A stretch of DNA of 14,312 nucleotides from DATHBR01 sp036389955 (GTDB taxonomy: Bacteria; Myxococcota; Myxococcia; Myxococcales; Myxococcaceae): the NCBI GenBank assembly GCA_036389955.1, contig DASVVJ010000852.1, forward strand, positions 1-14,312. Reading direction: 5' to 3'. Below, one piece after another: positions 1 to 8,497 of the stretch. The translations under genes were made by a program, and so were the position numbers. Each line of letters opens with the position of its first letter. Position 1 is the first letter of the stretch. The notes under the pieces are model-generated. The model worked only from the letters and a program-made list of their open reading frames with translations, ran no database searches and was not told the origin of the DNA.

Positions 1-196
1 GGGGACTGTTGCGGGACGAGCGGCGGCCTTGGGAACTGACGAGTACCCCCTGAGTGAAAAGGGCCAACCGCCGAGCTGTCCCGGTTGAGTTGTAGACACG
101 GCATCGGGAATGGCGGAGCCCAGCACTTTTGTGTGCTCTCCCTGTTCTGGCCGAGGGACATAGAGTGGGGCTTGGCAAGCTTCTGGGGGGGACCGC
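1..196. other. Upstream region of the vgrG operon, no gene recognised
   Basis: This 196-bp stretch precedes vgrG. Forward frames close early, with stops at about 37-39, 51-53 and 86-88, so the first bases could be the very end of an upstream gene, but too few residues are visible to say which. There is no convincing -24/-12 (sigma-54) element and no good -35/-10 pair. A short imperfect inverted repeat (AGCAC/GTGCT, 122-137) is too weak to call a terminator. The operon promoter presumably lies here or further upstream. Confidence 0.4.
185..192 (+). promoter_or_regulatory. Purine-rich ribosome binding site of vgrG
   Basis: A run of seven G followed by A ends four bases before the ATG at 197. 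It is the best Shine-Dalgarno-like sequence in the upstream region. It supports the early start and therefore the reality of the unusual N-terminal extension of the VgrG protein. Confidence 0.5.
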
Positions 197-2806
197 ATGT
201 CCGATGCTGACGACCTCTTGCGCCGCGCGGAGCAGGCGCAGCGGGCTGCACAGGAAGTTCAAGATACGGTGCAGCGGGCTCGTGAAGGCAAGGTCCCTCC
301 CCAGCAGACGCGAGCGCTGGAGAGTGCGCTTCAGCAGATCCCCCAGGTTCAGCAGGCCGCGGGGCAGGTGCAACGCGCTGGCCAGACCGCGCGGCAAGTG
401 GTGGATGTGGCCGAGCGTGCTCTGGGCGGAGCAGGAGGGCTCGGGGCGCTGTCCGAGGTGGCACAGACCCTGGTTGGGGGCGAGCCCCTGGACAAGGTTC
501 GCTTCACCTTCGAGTCCAGTGCGGACCCGGGCGGCACCTGGCGCGTGGTGGAACTCCATGCCCGAGAGGGGCTCTCGGATCTCTATACCTGCACGGTGGA
601 CCTGGCCAACGAGCAACTGGGCGTGGATGTGGACGAGTTGCTCGGCTCGTCGGCTGAAGTCCTCATCTCTCACGAGGCAGGGGCCCGTCGCCTCTGCGGC
701 ATCATTCATCGGGTGGAGCACACCGGCACCAAGGCCGGTCACCTGATGGCGCGCGTTCACGTCGTCCCCGCGCTCTGGGCGCTCTCTCAGCGGCGAAACA
801 ACCTCATCTTCCAGGAGAAGAAGGTGCCGGAGATCCTGGAGGCGGTGCTCACCCAGGGGCTGAAGCCCTTTGATCGCTCGTTCCGGATCGAACTCAACCG
901 CGAGTACCTGCCGCGCGAGTATTGCGTGCAGTACCGGGAGACGGACCTGGACTTCGTCCTGCGCCTCATGGAGGAGGAGGGCATCGTCTTCTTCTTCGAT
1001 CACTCCGGTGACAAGGAGGAGCTGGTCCTGGTGGAGGAGAATGAGCAGAGCCCCACCTGCGAGACGGTGAAGGGCAGCCCCATCACCGTGAAGGGGCCGG
1101 AGGCGGCCACCGCCGCGGACGAGTGCCTGCGGCACTTCGAGTTCACCCAGCAGATGCACACCACCAGCGTGGTGGTGCGAGACTTCAACTGGACGCACCC
1201 GGACTATGACTTGACGCGTGAGGCTCGCGGCAAGGACGCGCGCAGCCGGGACCGGGAGTCATACGAGTACCCGGCCCCGTTGCTGGGGCCATATGACGCG
1301 GGAGAGAAGAAGTACAAGTACGAGCCGGCGCAGAAGCAGGAGGAACTGCGCCGCCAGGCCTTCCAGGTGGAGGGTAAGCGTGGGCACGGCCTGGGCTACG
1401 TCACGGGCTTCACGCCGGGGCACATGTTCGAGCTGACGGGACACGGCAACCCCGCGCTGGACCAGTGGTACCTGCTCACCCGCGTGGAGCACCATGGTTA
1501 TGCGCCAGAGGAGCTCACCAGCGACACGCACGAGCTGCCCAAGGGAGAGAAGGAGCGCGAGCGCTACCACAACACCTTCGAGTGCATTCCGCTGGACGTG
1601 CCCTTCCGCCCCGAGCGCCGGCGGATGCGCGCGCGGATGGCGGGTCTACAGACGGCGACGGTGGTGGGGCCTGCCAGCGAGGAGATCCACACGGACGAGC
1701 ACGGCCGCATCAAGGTGCAGTTCCACTGGGATCGGAAGGGAGTGAAGGACGAGAAAAGCTCCTGCTTCCTGCGCGTGGCGCAAGTGTGGGCTGGGCTCGG
1801 CTGGGGCTTCGTCTTCCTGCCGCGCATCGGCATGGAGGTACTGGTGGACTTCTTGGAGGGAGATCCGGACCGGCCTCTCGTAGTGGGCTGCGTCTACAAC
1901 GGGAAGAACACGCCGCCATACGCGCTGCCGGAGCACAAGACGCGCAGCACCATCCGCACCAACAGTTCCAAGGACAGCGACGGCTTCAACGAACTGCGCT
2001 TCGAGGATGCGAAGGACGCCGAAGAGATCTTCCTGCACGCCCAGAAGGACTTCAACGAGGTGGTGCTCAATAACCACTCCACCTCAGTGAAGGCCAACCA
2101 GACGAACTCGGTGGACGGCAACCAGTCGGAGTCCGTGGGCGGGGACCAGTCGATGACAGTCCACGGCAAGCGCACCAAGACGGTGGACAAGGACGAGACG
2201 ACCACTGTCAAGGGCAAGCGTACCGAGACGGTGGAGCAGGACGAAAAGATCACCATCCAGGCCACGCGCACCGAGGAGGTGACGGGCCAGGAGAAGCTGA
2301 CGCTGCACGGGGGCCGGGACAGCACGGTCAACACGCTGGAGAAGCTGCTCGTCACGGGCAACCGGGAGGAGACGATCAACGGCAACGACACGCTCGAGGT
2401 GACGGGGGACAAGGCGGAGCACGTCGTCGGCAAGTACGGGATGGTGGGTGACGCGGAGGTGAAGTCCTTGCAGGGGGAAGTGAGCGTTACCCTCAAGGAC
2501 AGCATCACCGTCGACGGGGCGAGCAAGAAGATCCAGATCACCAACAGCTCGGGGGAGATGAAGTTCGACGGCAACAAGATCGAGGTGACGGCCGTGAGTG
2601 AGATCTCCCTGGTGTGCGGCGCGGCGAGTGTGACGATCAAGAGCGATGGCACCGTTGAGTTGTCGGGCGTCAAGGAGGTCAAGGCGAGCTCGGCGGCCAG
2701 CTCCGTGAAGGTCTCGCCCACGGGGGTGGAGAGCTCCGGGCCGAAGATCGCCGCCTCGGCGCAGGCGCTCCATGAGATCACCGGCGCGATCGTGAAGATC
2801 AACTAG
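197..2806 (+). CDS. vgrG: Type VI secretion system tip protein VgrG (TssI) with N-terminal extension
   Basis: This is the trimeric spike protein at the tip of the T6SS Hcp tube, which punctures the target cell and carries effectors. Residues from about 100 (VRFTFES) to 475 match the gp27-like base. Residues about 480-575 are the gp5-like OB fold, with IHTDEHGRIKVQFHWD followed by the GWGFVFLPRIGMEVLVDF block and a GDPDRPLVVGCVYN stretch. From residue 630 a run of 8-residue V-x-G-type repeats forms the triple beta-helix needle. The protein ends in a DUF2345-like tail with terminal GAIVKIN. No extra C-terminal enzyme domain is seen, so cargo is probably carried non-covalently. Residues 1-97, rich in Gln, Ala and Arg and probably helical, are not part of the usual VgrG. 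The start has a G-rich ribosome site. The next gene begins 30 bp downstream on the same strand. Identification is secure; the role of the extension is unknown. Confidence 0.95.
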   Translation: MSDADDLLRRAEQAQRAAQEVQDTVQRAREGKVPPQQTRALESALQQIPQVQQAAGQVQRAGQTARQVVDVAERALGGAGGLGALSEVAQTLVGGEPLDKVRFTFESSADPGGTWRVVELHAREGLSDLYTCTVDLANEQLGVDVDELLGSSAEVLISHEAGARRLCGIIHRVEHTGTKAGHLMARVHVVPALWALSQRRNNLIFQEKKVPEILEAVLTQGLKPFDRSFRIELNREYLPREYCVQYRETDLDFVLRLMEEEGIVFFFDHSGDKEELVLVEENEQSPTCETVKGSPITVKGPEAATAADECLRHFEFTQQMHTTSVVVRDFNWTHPDYDLTREARGKDARSRDRESYEYPAPLLGPYDAGEKKYKYEPAQKQEELRRQAFQVEGKRGHGLGYVTGFTPGHMFELTGHGNPALDQWYLLTRVEHHGYAPEELTSDTHELPKGEKERERYHNTFECIPLDVPFRPERRRMRARMAGLQTATVVGPASEEIHTDEHGRIKVQFHWDRKGVKDEKSSCFLRVAQVWAGLGWGFVFLPRIGMEVLVDFLEGDPDRPLVVGCVYNGKNTPPYALPEHKTRSTIRTNSSKDSDGFNELRFEDAKDAEEIFLHAQKDFNEVVLNNHSTSVKANQTNSVDGNQSESVGGDQSMTVHGKRTKTVDKDETTTVKGKRTETVEQDEKITIQATRTEEVTGQEKLTLHGGRDSTVNTLEKLLVTGNREETINGNDTLEVTGDKAEHVVGKYGMVGDAEVKSLQGEVSVTLKDSITVDGASKKIQITNSSGEMKFDGNKIEVTAVSEISLVCGAASVTIKSDGTVELSGVKEVKASSAASSVKVSPTGVESSGPKIAASAQALHEITGAIVKIN
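2084..2443 (+). repeat. 24-bp-period coding repeat (VgrG beta-helix octads)
   Basis: Fifteen consecutive 8-residue units (residues 630-749) follow the pattern [S/T/E]-[V/I]-x-G-x-x-x-x, for example SVDGNQSE, TVKGKRTE and TINGNDTL. At DNA level this is a degenerate tandem repeat of 24 bp. In known VgrG and gp5 structures such octads build the three-stranded beta-helix needle. The repeat is a property of the coding sequence, not a separate element. Confidence 0.85.
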
Positions 2807-2836
2807 CGCGATGGTTCGGCAGGCGGGAGAGACGAC

Positions 2837-4252
2837 ATGGACTCGATTGCGCAGCCGCTGACGCGGGTGGTCGAGGCGGTACAGCGGTTCATCATCACGC
2901 CGGAGGTGCAGCTGCTACACGTGGCGACGGACGCCTCCTTGCGGCTGGCCGTGCTGGAGCACATCGCGGCGGGCGAGCACCACGGGGACAACCACTCGCC
3001 GTTCTTCGTGCTGGAGACGCCCACCGAGGATGGAGAGGACGGGTGGGAGGGGCGCGCGGAGGAACTGCGCGAGGACTACGAGGAGCTGCGCGCGCTGCTG
3101 ACCAAGGCGGGGGAGGGTGTCTCCCTGGCGGAGCTGGGGCCGATCCCGAAGGCCCAAAACGCGCTGGCGCGCTTCTGCCTGGAGGTGGACGGAGCGCTGC
3201 GGCGCTTCACCGCGCCCTTCGATGGGATGGTGCTGGTGCTGGCGCCGATCTGGGTGCGCGATCCGAAGCGCTGGGTCTCCGACGTGAAGGCACTGCTGAC
3301 GCGCGCGGAGCTGAAGAAGACCCGGTTCATCCTCGTGGAGGCGGATGGCCCCCACTGCGAGCCCCTGGCGGTGGCCCTCGCGAAGGAGGCGGAGCGCGTG
3401 GATGCGCGGCCAGATGACAAGAAGGCCGCAGAGGACATGGCGCAGATGCTCGCAGCCATGGCCTCGGCGCCCGCGGGCGCTACGGGGGCACGAGCAGTGG
3501 GAGCGGCGGGGCCGCGGGTAGCTCCGCCACCTCGAAAAGGGGCCCCCCAGCCAATGTCCGCTGCCCAGCGCGAGGAGATGGCCCGGGAGCTGAAGGTGGA
3601 GTCGGCCCTGCTCGATCCGAGCTTCCAGCAGACCCTCCGCCTCAAGGTGCTCACCGCCGCTCACGCGATGCGCGAGGGGAAGGCCGCCTTGGCCGTCAAC
3701 GAGCAGCGAGAAGCTCGCGACATGTGCCTGAAGGCAGGCCTGAAGCGGGAGGCGGTGACGATGGAGCTGGTGCTGGGGGGCTACGTGCTCCAGGCGAAGC
3801 AGACAGCGCAGGCGCTGGAGGTGTTCCGGGACGCGCGCAAGCGTGCCGACGCGTACCAGTTCCCGGAGCTGGCGGTGCAGGCACAGCTCGCCCAGGCCTC
3901 CACGTTGCTGGTCCTTCAGCGCTCCGACGAAGCCGCCCGCGCCTATGCCGAGGCAGGGAAGCTGGGGATGGCTGCCTCCGCGCCGGTGCTGGCCATCGAG
4001 GGCTATCGCATGTGCGGCCAGCTCCTAGCGGGCGCTGGCAAGGTGGCGGAGGCCACCGCCGCGTGGAAGAAGGCGCTGGAGGCGGCGGACAAGGCTCCTC
4101 CAGATCAGCGCTCTGCTTCCTCGGCGCCCGAAGCGGCACGGCAGCTGGCGGCCCTCTGTCGCAAGCACGGCCTCAAGGCCCAGGCGGATTCGCTGGAGGC
4201 CCAGGCCGCTGCCTTGGAAATTCTTCCCACCGTTCGAGTTCAGGAGGCCTGA
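2837..4252 (+). CDS. Hypothetical TPR-like protein between vgrG and rhs (candidate T6SS effector adaptor)
   Basis: I do not recognise a named family. Residues 1-200 look like a compact alpha/beta domain with hydrophobic strands at VQLLHVA (24-30), SPFFVLE (54-60), GMVLVLAP (130-137) and TRFILVEAD (162-170). There is no Walker A motif, so it may be a degenerate NTPase-like fold. A flexible Ala/Gly/Pro linker spans about 208-240. Residues 250-465 are helical with repeated Ala-rich pairs resembling four or five tetratricopeptide repeats, such as QALEVFRDARKRAD, AARAYAEAGKLG and EATAAWKKALEAAD. No signal peptide or membrane segment is seen, so it is probably cytoplasmic. The ATG is preceded by GGGAG at seven bases. 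Its place between the spike and the Rhs toxin is where T6SS chaperone/adaptor genes (EagR, DUF4123, DUF2169) usually sit, so a loading role is inferred. An immunity role is less likely from the gene order. Confidence 0.75.
   Translation: MDSIAQPLTRVVEAVQRFIITPEVQLLHVATDASLRLAVLEHIAAGEHHGDNHSPFFVLETPTEDGEDGWEGRAEELREDYEELRALLTKAGEGVSLAELGPIPKAQNALARFCLEVDGALRRFTAPFDGMVLVLAPIWVRDPKRWVSDVKALLTRAELKKTRFILVEADGPHCEPLAVALAKEAERVDARPDDKKAAEDMAQMLAAMASAPAGATGARAVGAAGPRVAPPPRKGAPQPMSAAQREEMARELKVESALLDPSFQQTLRLKVLTAAHAMREGKAALAVNEQREARDMCLKAGLKREAVTMELVLGGYVLQAKQTAQALEVFRDARKRADAYQFPELAVQAQLAQASTLLVLQRSDEAARAYAEAGKLGMAASAPVLAIEGYRMCGQLLAGAGKVAEATAAWKKALEAADKAPPDQRSASSAPEAARQLAALCRKHGLKAQADSLEAQAAALEILPTVRVQEA
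4242..4247 (+). promoter_or_regulatory. AGGAGG Shine-Dalgarno of rhs, inside the preceding gene
   Basis: A perfect AGGAGG lies within the last codons of the TPR-like gene, 11 bases before the rhs ATG. The preceding stop is six bases before that ATG. The arrangement suggests translational coupling, so adaptor and toxin would be made together. Spacing is slightly long but fixes the start at 4259. Confidence 0.6.
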
Positions 4253-4258
4253 AGCGTC

Positions 4259-7200
4259 ATGCTGCAGAGTTCCTTCTTCGATCCGGTTCTGGGCCTCGAC
4301 ATCCATATCGTCCTAGTGCCCACGCCTGCGGGGCCGGTGCCGACGCCTGTGCCGATGCCCTTCGTCGGCATGGTGTTCGACCCGGTAGGCTTGGCTATTG
4401 GGGCAGCCATCGGCATGGCGACAGGGGGCGGTCCGGGGTTGGTGCTGGTCAACAGCCTGCCGGTCACCAACTGCGGTACCAGTGTCACCAACAAGCTGAC
4501 GATGCCGCACCTGCCGGTGCCTGGGGTGGCGTTTGCCAAGGGGCTGCCCGGCAACGACGCGGAGCTGTTCTTCGGCAGCCTCAACGTCAGCCTGGGAGGC
4601 ACCCTCGGGGTGCGGCTGGGCGACATCGCCTTGAGCTGCAGCGATCCGGTGCGGCTGCCTACCAGTGTAGTGCTGGCCATTCCCAAGGGGATGCCAGTGC
4701 TGAACATGCCGGCCATGGTGCCGGACTTCGCGGGCATCGCGCAGAGCCTCTTGATGGCAGGCGCGATGAGGCTGCTGAGGGCAGCGGCACGTGGAGGCGC
4801 ACGGCTCTTCCGCGCGCTTCGGGCGGCCCAGCGCAGGAGCAGCGGCTGGGCCCGGGTCAGCAGGGCACTGCGCAGCGTGACGGATCGCATCGCGCCGCAG
4901 CGGTACCGGGATCGCCTCCGGCGAGCCATCTGCTTCGTGACGGGCCACCCGGTGGATGTGGCGACGGGGCGCGTGTTCACGGACAACATCGACTTCAAGC
5001 TGCCGGGGCCTCTGCCGCTCGTCTTCGAGCGTGTCTACTCCTCTTCTCTCTCGTGGCGGAATGGGGTGTTGGGCCACGGCTGGAGTCACCCGCTCAATCA
5101 GAAGGTGTGGCTGGAGCCTGGAAAGGTGGTGTTGCTGGCGGAGGATGGGCGTGAGATCGAGTTCGACACCACCTCCCTCCCGGAGCACGTCATTCAACCA
5201 GGCCAGTCGCTCTACCATCCGCTAGAGCGGTTGACGCTTCGCGCCCAGGGACAGTTCCGGTGGCAGATCGAGGCTCACGATGGCGTTACCCAGGAGTTCT
5301 CGCCTGTGGCTGGGGGCGATCCTACGCAAGCGCTTCTGCAGGTCAGGCGCATGCGTGACGGCCACGCCATCAAGCTCACCTATGACGATCAGGGCCGGCT
5401 GAAGTGGTGCCGTGACTCGGTGGGGCGTCTGATCGGCTTCGAGCACGATGCTCAAGGGAGACTCACGTCCGTCAAGCTGCCTGTCTCAAAGGGAGAGGGC
5501 TGGTATGTCCATACGCGTTACGTGTACAGCCCGCAGGGCGATCTCGTGGAGGTCATCGACGCTGACGGAAAAGCGCAGACCTTCGAATACGTCGGGCATC
5601 TGCTGGTGAGGGAAACCGACCGCACTGGGTTGTCGTTCTATTTCCAGTGGGATGGTCATGGCAGCAACGCACGATGTGTCCGGACATGGGGAGATGGCGG
5701 CATCTTCGACCACGTGATCACTTACGACATCGCGAACCGCCGCACGTTGGTCGAGAACAGTCACGGAGACGTGACGGCCTACACGCTGGATGAGCTGGGA
5801 ATGGTCGTCGCGGAGATGGATCCTCAAGGCGGCATCAAGCGCTATGAATGGGATCCCGCCTGTGGACAACAGGCGAGCGTCACCGATCCGATTGGGCGCA
5901 CGACGAAGCGTCTTTACGATTCCCGAGGGAACTGCACGGAGGTCATTCGGCCCGATAAGAGTTCCGTCAAGATGGAGTACGACGCGCATAATTTGCCTGT
6001 ACGCGTCGAGACCCCGGGTAGCGTCGTCTGGCAGTTCGCCTACGATGGTCGCGGGCGGCTCACCTGCCGCATGGACCCGCTGGGCGGAGCGACGCGTTTT
6101 GAGTATGACGAGGGCCAACTCCGGCGGATCCTGCGCCCCGGCGGCACAGAAACCCTCCTCACGTACGACGAGCACGAGAACCTTACGAGCGTACGCACTT
6201 CTCCGAGCGGTGAGATACGCACGTGGTTCGACTTCCTGGGCCGTCCCCTCAAGCAACGTGACGCCGCAGGAATGGTGTTGAAGTGGAGATACGACGCCCT
6301 GGGCCGGGTTGCGCAAATCGAGGACCCGGCGGGGTTTCAGCGAGAGTACGGCTACGACGCCAAGGGCAACGTCGTGCAGATCAGGGATGCTGAACAGCAC
6401 ATACAGTTGTCCTATGAAGGAAACCACTGGCTCGCTGGTATCGAGGAGCGTGGCAACCGCATCCAGTTGAAACATGACACGGAGGGGCGACTCGTCAGGG
6501 TGACGAATCCCGCCGGAGAGACCTACCGATATGAGCTCGATCCGGTCGGTCGAGTGAGTCTTGCGACATCGTTCGATGGGCGGACGAGCCGCTACGAGTA
6601 CGATCCTGCTGGCCGCGTGGTTGCCGTTCAGCGGCACAGCGGAAAGCGGACCGAGTACGCCTACGATGACTTGGATCAGATGACGGAGGTCTACTACGCA
6701 GACGGTCGCAGCGAGCAGTACAAGTACGACGCCGCCGGTGCAATGGTGGAAGCCGCCAACGATGACGTGGCGCTGAGCTTCGAGCGAGATTTGCTTGGAC
6801 GAGTCGTCCGCGAGTTGTGCGGTGAGGACTGGGTGGCCTCGACCTATGGGCTGTATGGGGGGCGGGCTCAGTACTCAAGCAGCGAAGGGGCTCGCGCTCG
6901 TCTCCGGCACGACGCGCTGGGGCAGCTTGAGGCCATGACCGTCGAGACTGACGGCTGCACATGGTCAGCGCAGTTCAAGCGTGGGCCAGATGGTCAGGAA
7001 CTCGAGCGTATGCTTCCAGGGGGGATCCACAGCCAGTCGGAGTGGGCCCCCCACCGATTGCCTCTGCGCCGAGCCCATCTCCGCGGCCGGCGAGTGATCG
7101 CAGAGCGCCGGTATGAGTGGTCCCCCGGAGGGCGCCTGCAAGCCATTACGGATTCCGAACGCGGCGTGCTCCAGGTTGAGCGTGCGGCGAACGGTAGCCT

Positions 7201-8497
7201 GATCGGCGCTCGGCTGCCGGGCGGCCGCTACCAGACGCGTGTGCCGGATGCTGCCGGCAACGTGTTCCGCCAGACGGATCGGCGCGATCGTACATATGGG
7301 CCTGGAGGCCGACTGCTGGAGGCTGACGGCATCTCCTATCGCTACGACGAGGATGGGCAGCTCATCGAGGCACGCCGCGGCGACGAAGTCACCCGCTATG
7401 TTTGGAACGGCGCAGGCATGCTGGACAAGGTCTTGTTACCCAACGGAGACCGGGTGTCATTCACCTACGATCCGATGGGGCGGCGCACACGCAAGACGGT
7501 CTACCGGGGTGATGAGCTCATCGCCTCGACATCATGGGTCTGGGATGGTGCTGTGCCTATCCACGAGCGGCGCAGTGGCGAAGCTCCCATCACCTGGATG
7601 TTCGAGCCCAGCGGGATGATTCCATTGGCTCGACTGCAGGGCGAGCGCCGGTGGAGCGTCCTGACGGATCATCTCGGCACGCCGACCGAGCTGCTCGATG
7701 AAGATGGCGGCCTTGCCTGGCGAATGCAGATGGACCTTTACGGCGCAGCAACCGTGGAGGAGTTGCAGACCGACTGTCCCTTTCGCTGGCCGGGTCAGTA
7801 CGAGGACCGCGAGACAGGGCTGCATTACAATCGTTTTCGGTACTACGCGCCGCAGAGTGGCCGCTTCCTCTCGGCGGATCCGCTCGGGGTCGCGGGGGGG
7901 CTGGGGGCCTACAACTACGTCGAAGACCCGCTGACGCGCATCGATCCGCTGGGGCTGACGTCTTGCACAGCCCAGGATCTCAAAGACTTGCCGCCCAACA
8001 CGGCGGTCGTCCGTGTCAGTGATCAGCATGTCGCAATCTACATCGTGGATTCACAGGGCAACCGGACCTGGAGTTCCCTTGGAGTGACCAGCCAAGGCTC
8101 CGGCCGCCGGTTCCGCAGCGAGCAGGAGTACAACACCTTCATCCGGGACGCGACCCCGCAGGACCTCCAAAATGCGCAGCTGCGTACCCGCATCTTCAGC
8201 GGCAGCGATGGGATGGGGGACAGACCCGTGCAGGATTACATCATCACGAGTGAGACCGCAGGCCGCAGTCTCGACTTCGACGCCATGATGAACCACCATC
8301 GGAGTGTCACCGGAGGGGGCGGTGGGCAATACAATGTCCATAGCAACAACTGCGTCACGCACGTCCGCAACGTCCTCGGCGCAGGCGGGCTCCAGACAGC
8401 TCCGGGACCCAGCCCAGGAAACCTGCAGTTCTTCGGAAACAACCCCCCAGGAGCGCCGTATGATGGCAACTTCTGGACCACGGTCTACGGCGGGTGA
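4259..8497 (+). CDS. PAAR-like/Rhs polymorphic toxin of the type VI secretion system
   Basis: This is a large T6SS effector that caps the VgrG spike and encloses a toxin in an Rhs beta-cocoon. Residues 1-165 are a PAAR-like N-domain with the PTPAGPVPTPVPMPF signature, a hydrophobic glycine-rich stretch and an RLGDIALSCSDP block. Residues 171-222 hold 17 Arg and only two acidic residues. Residues about 225-300 match DUF6531 (CFVTGHPVDVATGRVF, then GVLGHGWSHPL). From about 345 to 1190 there are many YD repeats of the YDxxGRL type. The core ends with the usual cap, HYNRFRYYAPQSGRFLSADPLG (D1207) to DPLGL (D1229). In studied Rhs toxins this region self-cleaves and releases the C-terminal toxin. 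Here the tip is residues 1234-1412. Translation is probably coupled to the preceding gene. The 3' end overlaps the convergent neighbour by 13 bp and no same-strand immunity gene follows. Confidence 0.93.
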   Translation: MLQSSFFDPVLGLDIHIVLVPTPAGPVPTPVPMPFVGMVFDPVGLAIGAAIGMATGGGPGLVLVNSLPVTNCGTSVTNKLTMPHLPVPGVAFAKGLPGNDAELFFGSLNVSLGGTLGVRLGDIALSCSDPVRLPTSVVLAIPKGMPVLNMPAMVPDFAGIAQSLLMAGAMRLLRAAARGGARLFRALRAAQRRSSGWARVSRALRSVTDRIAPQRYRDRLRRAICFVTGHPVDVATGRVFTDNIDFKLPGPLPLVFERVYSSSLSWRNGVLGHGWSHPLNQKVWLEPGKVVLLAEDGREIEFDTTSLPEHVIQPGQSLYHPLERLTLRAQGQFRWQIEAHDGVTQEFSPVAGGDPTQALLQVRRMRDGHAIKLTYDDQGRLKWCRDSVGRLIGFEHDAQGRLTSVKLPVSKGEGWYVHTRYVYSPQGDLVEVIDADGKAQTFEYVGHLLVRETDRTGLSFYFQWDGHGSNARCVRTWGDGGIFDHVITYDIANRRTLVENSHGDVTAYTLDELGMVVAEMDPQGGIKRYEWDPACGQQASVTDPIGRTTKRLYDSRGNCTEVIRPDKSSVKMEYDAHNLPVRVETPGSVVWQFAYDGRGRLTCRMDPLGGATRFEYDEGQLRRILRPGGTETLLTYDEHENLTSVRTSPSGEIRTWFDFLGRPLKQRDAAGMVLKWRYDALGRVAQIEDPAGFQREYGYDAKGNVVQIRDAEQHIQLSYEGNHWLAGIEERGNRIQLKHDTEGRLVRVTNPAGETYRYELDPVGRVSLATSFDGRTSRYEYDPAGRVVAVQRHSGKRTEYAYDDLDQMTEVYYADGRSEQYKYDAAGAMVEAANDDVALSFERDLLGRVVRELCGEDWVASTYGLYGGRAQYSSSEGARARLRHDALGQLEAMTVETDGCTWSAQFKRGPDGQELERMLPGGIHSQSEWAPHRLPLRRAHLRGRRVIAERRYEWSPGGRLQAITDSERGVLQVERAANGSLIGARLPGGRYQTRVPDAAGNVFRQTDRRDRTYGPGGRLLEADGISYRYDEDGQLIEARRGDEVTRYVWNGAGMLDKVLLPNGDRVSFTYDPMGRRTRKTVYRGDELIASTSWVWDGAVPIHERRSGEAPITWMFEPSGMIPLARLQGERRWSVLTDHLGTPTELLDEDGGLAWRMQMDLYGAATVEELQTDCPFRWPGQYEDRETGLHYNRFRYYAPQSGRFLSADPLGVAGGLGAYNYVEDPLTRIDPLGLTSCTAQDLKDLPPNTAVVRVSDQHVAIYIVDSQGNRTWSSLGVTSQGSGRRFRSEQEYNTFIRDATPQDLQNAQLRTRIFSGSDGMGDRPVQDYIITSETAGRSLDFDAMMNHHRSVTGGGGGQYNVHSNNCVTHVRNVLGAGGLQTAPGPSPGNLQFFGNNPPGAPYDGNFWTTVYGG
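7958..8494 (+). other. Rhs C-terminal toxin domain, putative permuted papain-like thiol enzyme
   Basis: This segment codes for the variable tip after the last DPLGL of the Rhs core (residues 1234-1412, 179 residues). Two motifs stand out. Near its start, AVVRVSDQHVAIYIVD puts H1257 just before a hydrophobic strand. About 108 residues later, YNVHSNNCVTHVRNVL puts C1365 at the start of a helix. This His-first, Cys-later order, with an N-N-C-x-x-x-V helix, is the layout of circularly permuted NlpC/P60-related folds (LRAT, YiiX/YaeF, PPPDE). Those proteins act as thiol amidases, peptidases or acyltransferases. Substrate could therefore be peptidoglycan, lipid or protein, and it cannot be chosen from sequence alone. 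The family assignment rests on motif reading, not on a search. Confidence 0.55.

Noticed and set aside
122..137. Inverted repeat AGCAC/GTGCT upstream of vgrG, considered as a terminator or operator
   Set aside because: Only five base pairs with a six-base loop and no T-run after it; likely chance.
2084..2443. Tandem 24-bp repeat considered as a mobile or CRISPR-like array
   Set aside because: It is in frame and codes for the VgrG needle octads; there are no conserved direct repeats with unique spacers.
1894..2802. Long open frame antisense to the vgrG beta-helix (302 residues)
   Set aside because: It is a by-product of the 24-bp repeat and high GC on the coding strand; the sense frame is a clear VgrG.
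3724..5154. Forward open frame of 476 residues across the junction of the TPR-like gene and rhs
   Set aside because: It is Gly/Arg/Ala-rich with no domain, and it overlaps two well-supported genes in another frame.
5486..6637. Antisense open frame of 383 residues within the Rhs repeats
   Set aside because: No recognisable domain; the sense frame carries regular YD repeats.
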